A stretch of DNA of 64,000 bases from Canna indica. Its lineage: Eukaryota > Streptophyta > Magnoliopsida > Zingiberales > Cannaceae. The stretch spans positions 81,679,501 through 81,743,500 of the forward strand of contig CP136890.1 of the NCBI GenBank assembly GCA_034359265.1, read 5' to 3'. Positions 33,749 through 47,800 of this stretch are shown here, piece by piece; position 1 is the first letter of the stretch, and every line of letters begins with the position of its first letter. The translations under genes were made by a program, and so were the position numbers. The notes beneath the pieces are model-generated. The model had not been told where the DNA came from. It worked only from the letters and a program-made list of their open reading frames with translations, and searched no databases.

Positions 33749-35777
33749 ATGGCTGCGGAGCTGGGGCAGCAGACGGTGGAGTTTTCCGCCCTCGTGCGGC
33801 GGGCCGCGGAGGACTCCTATCTCGCGCTCAAGGAGCTGGTTGACCGTTCCCGGGCGCCGGAGGACCAGCGATCCGACTCCGAGAAGAAGATCGATCTCCT
33901 CAAGTTCATTGTGAAGACTCGGCAGCGGATGCTCCGCCTCCATGTGCTCGCCAAGTGGTGCCAACAGGTCATCCTTCTCCTTGCTATTGTTCGCCAAGAC
34001 CTGACCTTTCTCTTAGGGTTTATGGATGAGATCCTTCTTTGAGTAATTTATAGGCTGCTGTATATCATTCATGGAAAACAACTTCGTTTCGCAATTCCTC
34101 GTACAGACATAACATGGTTCTAAATAATGTTTATTTGTTGATGATGTGGAAAACCTGGTTCCAAATTGGTAGTCAGTCGTGATGAATTTGGAGGTTAGAG
34201 TACACACTAGGTTTCAGTACCAGCGAAGCATTATTTTTATTTTGGTGTGTGTTTTCCTTCCCTTGACTTTTTTCAATAACAGTATAAATCTACAATCTTC
34301 ATATTGTAGTGTAACAAAATGCTTTGTGATCTAAGAGCATTCTGTTCTACTCCTATATACTAAAACACCATGGGGAATACTTACACTGTTTGTATCAACA
34401 AATGATGTTTTGGTGCAATTAAAAATGTTACTAAATTGTTGAAAATATTGTTTGATGGTTCTATATAGTTCTACAATATTATTGATCTTTTAAAATTTTA
34501 TTGCAATTGTTTTGTTTCAAAACTAGTAGTCTAGTTTACTACCTATCACACAGAACACATTTCTCAAGATTCACAATATATAGTCTTTGTTGGCTCTACA
34601 TGTTCCAAGGAACGAGTCACAAAAACAAAGATTGGGGTAGTTACTTAGGCATATTGGGTTTATTTGACAAAGAACTTGGTTTGTTCAATATTGAATTTGC
34701 ACCACAGCCATCACAATGCGTCCTTTGATCTCAGATGTTAAAGCATTAAACCTAAAGGTAATGTAGATATAATCTATTTGGTTCTTGAGTTAATCAAGTC
34801 TGAACTCTGAATAAGATAAATAGTGGGAAAATAGAGGTAATGACCAACAAAATGAATTCAAGGAGTTAGACAAATGTCAGTGTGTGGAGTTCCAAACACT
34901 TCTCTTAGCGTATTCCGTATTATCTCAAGTTACCTTAAGACTATGTTTGGATAGGACAGAAGTGTGGAAGTGAAGAGAAATGGCTTCTTTCACTTTGGGA
35001 AATAGGGAGAGAAGGAAGAGAGCTCATTTTCCTCCACCTCAAGGGAAGACTGTGAAGGGAACAGAATCCTTCATTCTATTCCTTTCCTTTATCTTATATT
35101 TAAACAAAGGGAAGGAACCTCTTATTTTCTTCTTTTCCATCATCTCTCTTCTCTTTCTTTCCCCTCCTTTTTCATATTTTCTATCCAAACATAGTTTAAG
35201 AGTTAGATGATGCACTAGTAGCTTACATTTGCCTTAAAGGGTGACCCAGTGCACAAAGCAATCCCACTTTTGTGTGCTCTGGGGAGGGTTGATGGTTGAT
35301 GTACGCATCCTTCCCTGCATAGCTTAAGAGTTAGAGGCTATTTTCGTGGCTCAAACCCATGACCTCCAGGTCACTAGTGGCCAACTTTACCATTATGCCA
35401 AGCCACCCTCTAGTAGCTTACAATTGCCTTGGGCTTGCTAAATGGAATGACAATTGCCTTGATCCCTTAATAGTACTCTTGTTGCTGTGAAATCGCCAAT
35501 CCATAATTGTTAATAGAAGTTTGATTCAGAAGCGAAAAGGCACCATTGTGTGATCCCTTGAAGACTACACAACCGTACATCTTTTACTGTACCAGTTTAA
35601 TAGTGAATCAATAATTTCATTGCTCTCATCCGGTATGTATAGTAAATTCTTTTATGTATTTATTTATTTATATTTCCTTATGTATAAAACAATGCTAAAA
35701 ATAGAATATAACATATTTGCATTCATTTATATCTTTAAGTAAATTTAAACTAATTTGAGTTAAAAAATAACCAGTCC

Positions 35778-35815
<38 letters not shown>

Positions 35816-38800
35816 GCTAAAAATAGAATATAACATATTTGCATTCATTCATATCTTTAAGTAAATTTAAAATTTAAACTAATTTGAGTTAAATAATAAC
35901 CAGTCTCTCTCTCTCTCTCTCAATGTTGATTTATCACTTTGTTATAGTTATACACCTAAAATTCATTTTATTGAAATCTTTCAATTTGGAACCTAATTTT
36001 CATCATTGTTCTATTGAATTGCAATTTATGAACATGATTGATCATATACTCAATGATGTTCCGTTCATGGTGGGGACTTTTAGGCTTTAGTGAAGTAGAT
36101 TGTGGAAAATGGAGGAAGCAGATGCATAAAAGATGATGATGAACACATATATTATTTTTTAATGCAAACTTGTTATTGCCAAGCCTCATCTGCAGACCTT
36201 ATCATTAAAGATGATTATTTCAGAAAACTTTAATGATTTAGGTGGAGTGTAACAGTGAATTTCTTTTGTTTTAGCAAATCTCTTGAAGAAAATTGAGATC
36301 TAGTTTGTGTTGAAAGCTTTATTTTGTACATAAAACTTTCAATGGTTGATTCAAAGGTTAATCTACTCTTTCTTCCAATTAGGTCATACTGAGCTGACGA
36401 TTGCTCTGCCAGTTGGCTCAGATTGATATATATATATATATATGGTTGTTAGAAAGGTATTAATGCATTCTGTGGTGAGCCATATTGAATTTAGTGAATC
36501 ATAGTTAAGTTTATACATATTTGATAGTCTACAAAGGGGCGTCTTGATTGCCATGATGGCAATGTGCTAAAAAGATAATGCCATGTCCTCTACCAGGAAA
36601 CAACTATCCTTTCATTCAACGTGCAAATGAACCCTTGCTTGTAGGCTTTTTGCTCTATATACTTAAGAAATGGTTTTTAACATCACCTAATTCAGTTACC
36701 TTACTATTAATGCATAATAACCACTACATGCAAGTATTCACATTGTTTTGTGCATGTGCTTTGGCTTGGATACAAATATAATCAATATCTTGGTGCAGCA
36801 AAGGTTTTGCACCAATGCTCAAATTTCAAGAGTTTTAAAATAAAACTATTCTAGTCTTTTTTGGTTCCAGAATTTGGAGCTTACTTTGATTTTGACTTAT
36901 GTAGGTACCATTAATTCAATATTGCCAACAACTTGCAGCAACTCTTTCCAGCCATGACACTTGTTTCACCCAAACAGCAGATTCATTGTTCTATATGCAT
37001 GAGGGGCTGCAGCATGCACGTGCTCCTATATTTGATGTTCCATCTGCTATTGAGGTCCTCCTCACAGGGAGTTACCAAAGGCTTCCAAAATGTATAGAAG
37101 ATTTAAGTATTCAGAGTACACTTCCTGAGGATGAGCAAAAGCCTACTTTGAAGAAGTTGGATACTATTCTCCGATCCAAACTTTTAGAGGTTGTACTTCC
37201 TAAAGAAGTAACTGAAGTAACTGTTTCTGATGGCGCCGCTGTTCTTCGTGTGGATGGGGAGTTTAAGGTTTTCCTTACTTTGGGTTACCGTGGTCATCTA
37301 TCCTTGTGGAGGATACTACACTTAGAGTTGCTTGTTGGGGAGAAGAATGGAACTATTAAGCTCGAAGAAACACGGAGATACGCCCTTGGGGACGACCTTG
37401 AGCGCAGAATGGCTGCAGCTGAAAATCCTTTTATAACTTTGTACACAGTTCTGCATGATCTATGTGTTTCCCTTGTTATGGATACTGTAGTGAGACAAGT
37501 TCAGGTACTACGTCAAGGTAGGTGGAAAGATGCAATACGCTTTGAGCTTATTTCTGATGGGAGTACAGGACAAGGTGGAAATACTAGTTCTTTGCAATTG
37601 ACCCAAGAGGGTGAACTTGATTCCACTGGCCTCAAAACTCCTGGTTTGAAAATAATTTATTGGTTAGATGCATACAAGAATACTGGGGGATCTGATTACA
37701 GTTCATGTCCATTTCTCAAAATTGAACAAGGACATGATACACAAATTAAGTGTTTACACAGTTCTTTTGTATTGGATGCACATACTGGCAAGGAAGCTAC
37801 TTTTTCACTTGATCAAAGCTGCATTGATATTGAGAAACTCCTACTAAGAGCTATTTCTTGCAATAGACATACTCGTCTACTTGAAATCCAGAGGGAGTTG
37901 AGTAAAAGTGTTAACATTTGTCGAGGCTCAAATGATGTTGTACTTAAGCGTGATGGAGGTAAAGAGGCAGATTTTAGAAAGGTTTGTCACTTGAAATTTT
38001 ACTTTCAAGTTTCAATTGTCATATATGGTTCATATGCTTCTTTATGTAATAAATCTATATCAATGTCAAGTTCATGTATGTGCTACAGATTTATTGTTGG
38101 CAAATAATTTAATGGCTCTAGTAAAAAAAGATTTGTTATGGTGCATCCATGTTGCCTACATGGTTCATTTTTTCATATTGTCTATAGAGGTATTTGATTA
38201 TCTTGTTCTCTGATTTTGACCTCCTGTATTTAAAATTGAAAAGACCAACTAACAGTGCATTATAAAGTTTTCACTTTCAACATAATTGGTCCAAAACACT
38301 TTATGGATTTATTTTTTACATTCAATATTTATAAAAACTAGTTTACTACTGATCATAGAGTGTGTGTGCCGCATAAAAATTTCTGTCTTACTGTGCATAC
38401 CAAAGAATTTCCTACAACATATTTGTAGGAAAGAATTGAATGGGATTAAAAAGTAGAGTTGGAGTCAGTAGCACATAATATAATTTTAATGCTTGGGACG
38501 TACCACAACTATATGGAATGGCTTTGAGAGGGAACCTATTCATGGAACACCTGTACCAGTTAGTATAGTCCAAAATATGTTTGTTTGTTTTTTCTGTAAA
38601 ACAGCTTTACACATCACTAACAAATTCTTTCTGGTGGAGTAATGAAGTGTTTTTTTTTTCTCTAGTTTTTTTCTTTTTTGTGTCAAGATTCTGGCATGAC
38701 ATTGTACCGCACTGACCCACCTAGGGGTCCGAGTCCAACCCCAAGACTGAAACTTCAACCTTGGTGCATATGTATGTAATTTTTCAATCTACATCCTGTG

Positions 38801-41800
38801 GCTAGATCTCGTTATATATGTGCAAGGGAATTGATTAGAAACACCTTTTTGAGGTGTTCCAGATTTCCAGGATCTTCAATTTTAAAACATCATATTAGTG
38901 TGAATATATATATGAGTATATCCAAGGTAGTTCTGTTATGACAGAGGAAATAACATGTTTGTACTTCAAACTGTCCTCTTTGAAGAGGCTATGAATATTT
39001 GTTGTTCTATTTAACCGTTTTACAACGGTTATTTCAGACTCTTTCTCATCCTACTATCAGGATAGCTAGCTTTTTATATTAGCACAAGACCCATATATGG
39101 GAACTAACTGTATGTCTGTGAGTTCTTCGTTGTTTCTAGCATTAAATACATTTGTTTTTTGTTTCTTTTTGTGCTGATTCTTTGTTTTCAGTTAAATGCC
39201 ATTACACTGATCTTATAGCATAAATATCATTTTTTCAAGCGTGCATGCAAACCTAATCATGCCAAAGTGGGTGTATAATGTTGCTAAGAATCACATATTG
39301 CTAGAATCTTGCTTAACCAGACTTGAACTTGTTTCAAGTCCTTGGATTCTCATGACAGAGAACTTCCTGTGAATACTCACAAGCTTTGGTTTGGTGAAAA
39401 GAAAGAAAAAAGACAAATGTTAGTTCATTGAATTAATGATTTAATCATTGATACATATTCATATGTGGTCTATTATGATAGTGAATTTAGAACAATATTG
39501 AGAAAAAAGAAGAGATTAAGTTGGATTCAAGAATAGCTTTCTGTCTGTTGAAGATCAACTTCCATGCATCAATTAACTGGTTTGTAGATAACCCATTATA
39601 CTTGTTAGAACTCATAAATAGAACATCATATCCCATACATGGAAGCATATCTAATTGGATATTATTTTCTCCTGCCTACTGGCTGAAGCGTTGGATTTGA
39701 GTTGGGTTGATATGAAGAGAGTGTGGTCATCCTTTTTCCCTTTTGTAGCTTGTGGTCTCCTTGGCTGATATACAATAATAGTCAAGGCCTCTATATATTT
39801 TTCGTTTATTTACTAACATGACATTGCTTAGGTTTGGTCATCTATATGGTAGTTCCTTCCTCACTTCTACTTGTAATTTTCACTATTGATGATATATGGC
39901 TTAACATTTTTTTTGTGAGACTTTCAACTCCAAATGTTACAGGATGCCCTAAACTTATGCAGCTAACATAGTGCTGGTGCTCTCTATAATTTCATTTAAT
40001 AATTTGATTGTTCTATCAATGGTCATATTTTTTTCTAAACGACTTTTTAGTTTTAACAAGCTATCATTACAAGCATGAAAAACTAATTAAGCAAAACCTT
40101 TGGGTGACAAGACAGTTCTTTTTCTTTTTTTTAAATATCAGAAGGAAATAAAGTACCAAGGAAAGGTATTCAAGATTTTCCGAGACGAGTGGGTGGCAAG
40201 ACAGTTGAACAGGATTATTATGTCAATAAGATATTTTTTGTTTGGTCCTTAACTGATATATGTTTAGTATATTTGGATTCCACAAGTGATCTTTTAGGTA
40301 CTATTTGGTGGACTTTGATCAACCTCATTTCATTCTCTATCAAACTAAGTCAAATATTGCTGAACATGCTGTTTATTTAGTTTATCCTTTTTCACTTAAA
40401 TAGTTATATGCTTTTTATTTCGTGAAACTATAGCTTTTAAATTAGCTTTAACTCTTGAAGTCATTATTCAGAGGGATGAAAGCTCTAGCGTTGAGGATTA
40501 CTTTGGGGATGAAGTACTAAAAGTGCGAGCATGTGGGATGTCATTTATTACCCTTGGTGTAAATATCAGGTTATTCTATCTCTCCCTCCTATGATATCAG
40601 TAAATCTTTCTTTATTTCTTATACTTTTCTTTTTTCAGAGTTTAGCTTCAAGATTAGCATCTTCAGTAAGAATTATGTAGAGAAAATATCAGTTCTTTTT
40701 TATTTCTTACTTTCTATTGAAATAGCCATCTTTTAAAATAACCAAATGGTTTGTTTCCAATAAAATTTTAGGCTTTTGCATTGCAAGTGCTGTTAATTTC
40801 CTATAACAGTGTGTAGGCTTCAATTCTCATGTATTTGTTTTACAGGTAAAGTACTATATACATCCTAAAATATCAATGCTACTGATGTATCCAAAAAAAT
40901 ATTTCAAACAAATCTGATGCTAAATTATTAATATTATAAAATATATATCCGTCAACTTGGGATTAGTTTTCTGGTTAACTTGAAGACACGGCTTACATAC
41001 CTTCATATGGTATTTGCCAGATTACCAGACACATGGAACATCCTAATGGACATACACAGTTGTCGTCAGGGTCGCATGGTAGAAAAAAGTTTTACTGTGG
41101 AAAATACAGAAGTATATGAAGGGGCAATTATATGAGGAGGATATTAAAGGGAAAAAATTACCACCATATTTCAGTGCTTTGGATTAACATTTACCAAACA
41201 GCATTTATCTTCCCAAAGAGTGCTTACATCACTTCGCCAAAACAATGCCAAAGCCATTGTATGGTGAGGGTGAACATGGTTCCATTTAGTAAACCATTAA
41301 AAAAAATTTAAATCATCGCATTAGGATTCGATGTGCACAAAAAATGCCACAACTAGGGTTTGAACCCATGACCTAGGCATGTTTGCCTGAATTCATATAT
41401 GTCCTAACCACTACTTAAGTTTAAACAAGTCTGCAATGCTTGATAGAACTCAAAGTGTCCATGGTCAATTTGTATATTATCTTTCTGTCATAGGTATGCT
41501 GATGGAAGTTAGATACTCAGCACAAGAAGCTCGTGTGCAAGGATAACCTGACATCTTTTTTTTTTTAATCGACGTGATTATCTTTTTCTGTCATTTTCTC
41601 TGAACTTAGCTGAATTTTCACAAAAACTAAAAGGGGAACACTTGCAGAACATCAAATGCAAACAAGGCTATTAAGGATGCATTACTAATTTAAAGCTAGT
41701 AACTCGCCAGTTTTTACAAGCTCATATAGTTATGTTGTCTTTGAGCTCCTCCATCTCCAGTTTGAGTGTGGCGTCTTGTTCAACATTAATCAGCTAGATT

Positions 41801-44800
41801 GATCTGGATGGAGTTATCTTCAGTGTTGAACTTTTCAGCAAAACTCCATTACTTATAATGACGTGAATAGACAACTTGTGGTTCCTTCTAATGCAATCTG
41901 TTATTTGCAATACAGGAATGGCAGATTCCTTCTACAATCTTCTAAGAATGTGCTTTCACCATCTACCCTGGTTGATTTTGAAGAGGCTTTAAATCAAGGA
42001 AGCCTTAGTGCAACAGAGGTGTTCACAAGCTTAAGAAGCAAAAGTATTCTCAACTTATTTGCATCAACTGGAAGATTCTTAGGCCTGCAGGTAAATTTTC
42101 AGTTCTTCATGAAACTAGCATTAATAAAAATTGCAACTTAGAACTCCCAGTGGTATTCACCATGAATTAGCTAGATGGTAGTGTAATTTGCATTTAACAC
42201 AAATATTAATATGATGTTGAGGGAGAGTTTTTGCTATATGTTCTCTCTGCCTGATAATTGTTACAGATAAGTTGTATATTGAGTTAAGAGTTTTGTTGTT
42301 TATGTTATCAGCACAATATAATAGATGCCTAAAGGGCATCAAATGGATCAGATTGTCTGACGAACTGACGAGTGACGACTTTGTCAATTTGCATTACTGA
42401 CTGTTAAGACTTGTAGACATTTTATTGACGTCACAGTCATTCACCTTCAGTGACTTGATTTGATAATACAATTTACAACTAAGTTTTTGGTTTTTTGGAG
42501 AGGAATATTATGGACTTCGCCAACCACTATGCTCTTCTAAACAATGGTGATTGGTTATCTGCAGGTTTATGATCAGTCTTTGACTACTCTGAAGATCCCA
42601 AAGTCCATATTGCATGGATCAGATTTACTTCTGATGGGGTTTCCTCAGTGTGCAAATTCTTATTGTTTGCTGATGCAAGTTGACAAGGATTTCAAACCTG
42701 TTTTCAATTTACTAGAATCTCGATCTGATCCAGATGGAAAATCTAATTCATCTAGTGATTCCAATCAAGTGATACGTTTTAATAAAATTGATATTGGTCA
42801 GATGCAAATAGTTGATGATGAATTGAATATGAGCCTATTTGACTGGGAGAAGCTTCGATCTTTACCAAATGATGGCACATTTAATCAGGTTGGAGAACAT
42901 GATTTTGCGGCAGAAGCTACTCTCCAGCTCCCTGGATTTTCACAGTCAAGTTTTTCATCTGTTGTTGATGAAATGTTCGAGTTTGAGAAAGATCCTTTGC
43001 CCACAGCACAACCACTCACCTCATCTTATAATATGCCCTCCTTTTCTCATCCAGGACCTCCAAGTAATTACCAAGGAATAAATGCTGGAGTAACCTCACC
43101 TAATTTTGCAGGTTCGTCTAATTCATTGCATCTGACGAACAACTTAAAAGGCTTAATTCAGAATGGTGCTACCGGTTCTCTCTCTTCATCAAGCCCAGTG
43201 AGGATACCATCCACTCACAAATTTTTAACTCTGAGATCTGATAAAGAAATAAGCTCCAAGTCTTCATATCCAGCTGAGGTTGGTGAATACTCTTCAGTGG
43301 ACGAACCTCAGAAAGAGTTCAATATGATTGCAAATATTCCAAAAAATTCATCAACTAGTAACTTCGTTGCATCTTCAAAAGTTGTCATATCTAACTCAAT
43401 GCTTTTGGCTAATCCATGTAAGGTTTATGCCTTATTAATTGATATTCTTTAATTATGCTATCATTCCTTATGGCTGTAACCTTCATTGATATGCACTTTT
43501 TATAGGCCAAAAGCTGGAACATGGAGCAAACACCTTAGAGTACAATGATACCCACAAACAAGAAAGAAAAGGAAGGAAGCGCTCTATGGTGGATTTTCTT
43601 AAGTTACTTCCATCTCTTCAGGGATCAGAAGCATGTTCTTTGCAGCGTAAAAGGCTGAAAATATCTGAATTATCAGAATCACGTTCTTCATCTTCTCCAC
43701 CTCTTCCTTCTGTGTTGACATCAAGAGCCAGTGGCCACATATATGGGGATCTTCTTTCTGAACCAAATCATGGCATTTCTCCTTCCAATTTGTATGTTTC
43801 TGTCCTCCTACATGTTGTCAGGCACTGCTCACTGTGTATTAAGCATGCTCAGCTAACCAGCCAAATGGATTCACTAGACATTTCATATGTTGAAGAAGTA
43901 GGTTTACGAATTCCATCATCAAATTTGTGGTTAAAATTGCCGTTCGCTAGGGATGATTCTTGGCAGCGCATATGCTTGCGACTTGGTAAACCTGGAACTA
44001 TGTGCTGGGATGTGAAAATCAATGATCCTTATTTCAGGGAATTATGGGAACTTCATAGAGGAAGTTCCACTACTTTGTGGGGCTCTGGTGTGCGTATTGC
44101 CAATACATCTGAGATAGATTCACACATCCGTTATGACCCAGAAGGTGTGGTCTTAAGTTATAAGAGTGTTGAAGATGATAGTATGAAGAAGCTTGTATCA
44201 GATTTGCGTAGGCTTTCAAATGCACGATTATTTGCTCGTGGGATGCGAAAGCTAATTGGTTTGGCCACTGATGATAAGACTGATGATAATGCAATATCTG
44301 ACCCCAAGATACACACTAAAGGCACTGGTGAGGTGGTAGATAAGTTATCTGAACAGATGAGAAAAACCTTTAAAATTGAAGCTGTTGGTTTGATGAGTTT
44401 GTGGTTTAGCTATGGCTCAATGCCTGTGATAGTTCACTTTGTTGTTGAATGGGAAGCTGGTAAGGAGGGCTGTACAATGCATGTTTCCCCTGACCAACTT
44501 TGGCCACACACAAAGGTTTGTCCTTATTCCTTGACTAGTCATTATGCTGCAACTAGTATGCTATAATCCATTTCTCTGATAACATCCTTGCAAACCAAAA
44601 TGAAAAAAATTACAGCAGTTATATTATACGAATTGAAGTATAGACAAATGCTGCTTCAGGCTCTGCTTGTTTCACCGAAAATCTTTTGCCAGCGAAAATG
44701 TTTCCAAAGGAAACTATTTTCCAGGAAAATGATTTATTGTCTTGTGTTGGTTGTGCATTTGAATGAGTTTGAAATCATTTTCCTTTGTTTGATAAGCAAA

Positions 44801-47800
44801 AGAAATATGGTTCCTTATATGACATATGTGTATGTTTTTAAAATAAAAATAAACAGAATTAAATTATTTACAATAAATAAAAAATAATTTATGGTACAAA
44901 ATATTATAATCATTTAAAACATTGAAAGTATTTTTTGAATAAAATAATATAATATAAAAATAATATTAATTTAAGTATGTATAATATTAAAATAATATTT
45001 TTTATATTTTTAAGAAATTCTATCAAATTATTTAATTTTATAAAAATATTATATTAATATGTATATTTTTAATATTATATCATTAAATAATTATATAATG
45101 TTTAATTGATATAATGTAATATAATATAGTATAATAATACTTTTAATATTGTTATATTAGTTTGATTTATTTATAATTTTGAATATTTAATATATCATGT
45201 TGTATCATAAAGATTTATAATATAAGAGATTATATAATTTTTTATGTTAAAAGTATTACATTTACATGTATAATATGAAGTCTCTTGTTTCCCCAAAGTT
45301 ACACTACCTTCTTCATGCTGGCTGAAAATGTTTTCTTGTTGACCAATCATTTTCCGACTACCAAACATAAGAAAGTGAGGAAAATATTTTCGCAGAAACA
45401 GTTTTCCATGAAACAGAGTTTTCTTTAGGTTTCAATCAACTTTCCACGTCCAAACTGATTATTGATTAATGGTTAAATTTTTTTCATATTTGATCAACTC
45501 TTCCCAGAGCCCCCACAAAAGTGGTATTGCTTCGTGCACTGGGTCACCCTTTATTTGATTAACTGGATATTTCTTTCGATGGTAGAATGCAGCCTTTTTC
45601 TAGTTCTTTAAATCTTTTATGGTTTTACCTGTAATGGCTATTGTATCTTTGAAAAATATCTGTAATGGTTAATGACTAGTAGTCAAATGGATACATAATG
45701 AACTTCAATGCTGCCCATCTTTAAATATGTTCCTTCTGTGGTTATGAAGAAGCCACTTCTTGCCAAATCAGTTTGCTTGGCTGGTATTCACATTATAAAT
45801 ACTAATATTAAACTTGCAATAATATCAGTATATGAGTTTGATGTTGATGGTGTTAGGCAGCCAGATATGAAATTGATTTGCAGTTTTGTATTTCATTACG
45901 TAGTTTAAGATGTGACTATCCTTATGTTTGTTATTGCATTAAAAAGTTCAATAGATATTTCAAGGTCTAATGCATTTAATTTAATCTGCTGCAGTTCTTG
46001 GAAGATTTCATAAATGGAGGTGAAGTTGCATCTTTCTTGGACTGTATACGTCTTACTGCTGGCCCTTTACTTGCTCTATGCGGTGCTATACGTCCTGCTC
46101 GTATACCTGTTCCTGTAACTGCTAGCCACTCCATTGTACAAAAGCAGGGCAATTTTGTCCCATCTCATGGATTAATGTCAAATTCTTCCACAAATGCAAT
46201 CCAACTATCATCTAGTGCTCCTGCAACCACTACACTTATGGCCCAGCTTGGCACTCACAGTCTTCAAACTGCTGCAGTCTTATCTGCTGCTGGAAGAGGG
46301 GGGCCAGGGCTCGTTCCTAGCTCTTTATTGCCTTTTGATGTGTCAGTTGTCTTGAGAGGTCCATATTGGATTCGAATAATATATCGGAAAAAGTTTGCCG
46401 TGGATATGCGATGCTTTGCTGGCGATCAGGTTTGGTTACAACCAGCTACACCTCCTAAAGGGGGACCTGCAGCTGGTGGATCATTGCCATGTCCGCAATT
46501 TCGGCCATTCATTATGGAACATGTTGCTCAGGGTTTGAATGCTTTGGAGACACCTTTTTCTGGTGCATCACATCCTGGTGTGCAACTTGGTTCAAGTAGT
46601 GCCAATGTTAATTCAGTGTCACAACCACTGGCACCTAATGCCAACCGTGTGAATGTTGCTACTGGTGCTGGAATATCAAGACCGAGTTCTGTTCTTGGAA
46701 ATCAGGTAGGTGGTAGCATAAGCCGTGTTGGTAGCGCGATGCTAGCCTCTTCAGGCTTGGCTCCTGGGATTTCTGGAGTACCTATACGTATGCCTCCAGG
46801 TACTGGTTTCCCAGTTCATGTGAAAGGAGAGCTTAATACAGCTTTTATTGGGCTCGGAGATGATGGAGGCTATGGTGGTGGTTGGGTGCCTCTTGCAGCC
46901 CTTAAGAAGGTGTTACGTGGAATCCTAAAATATCTCGGAGTCTTGTGGTTGTTTGCTCAGCTGCCTGATCTTTTAAAAGAAATTCTTGGATCAATTTTAA
47001 AGGATAATGAAGGGACACTTCTAAATTTGGATCAAGAGCAACCTGCCTTGCGTTTTTTCGTTGGGTAAGAGATCTATTGACCATATCTTATTACTGCAAA
47101 CTTTGGGCTGCTAAAAATGAAATCTTTTTCGGTGTTACCACTATTCTTTTTAAAAAAAGAAAATTAGATCTTATTGATCAGACAAAATAGTGAAATTATT
47201 CCATCTTTGAATAGCTACATGATGAGCAACTGAACTAGCCTTAAAGTTCCATGACCAATAACAATTACACTGTCACATTATGCTGTTTTGACTCTAACAA
47301 CAATAACAACAAGGACAAGCTGTAAACTATTTGTAGCTTGTTTTACAGGCAATATGTATTCTTCTGGAAAGCATTTTGCAAACCTAGGTATATCTTAACA
47401 AACTGAAGTGATAAATGAACAATATGGACTGAGCAATTCTAGTTCGTTTTTGAGGCAATATGTATTCTTCTGTAAAGCCTTTCGCAAACGGAGAGAGATC
47501 TTAATTCTTAGCCAATCTGAAGTGATAAATGAACAAAATGGGAACTAAATGTATTTTAGATTTTTAGTTTGGTTTGTTATAGTTTCATCCCTGTTTCTCA
47601 GATTTGTAGTGTTTGTTAGGTCAAATTTTCTTCAATTTCCAATTTTCAGTTTTCTTATAAAGTGAAAAGAGAGGGTGAGAAATTTTCTATTTTCTTTAGA
47701 AAATTAGCATCCACTTGGATGATAATTTTGACTTCATGCAATGCAAAAATAGATAACATCTATCAAAATTATGATTCTTGAATCTTGTCCTACTTCAAGT

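Noticed and set aside
33344..34042. 232-codon frame as a separate gene before MED14
   Set aside because: It is the MED14 frame read through the leader, exon 1 and into intron 1; the conserved start is at 33749 and the splice donor at 33968.
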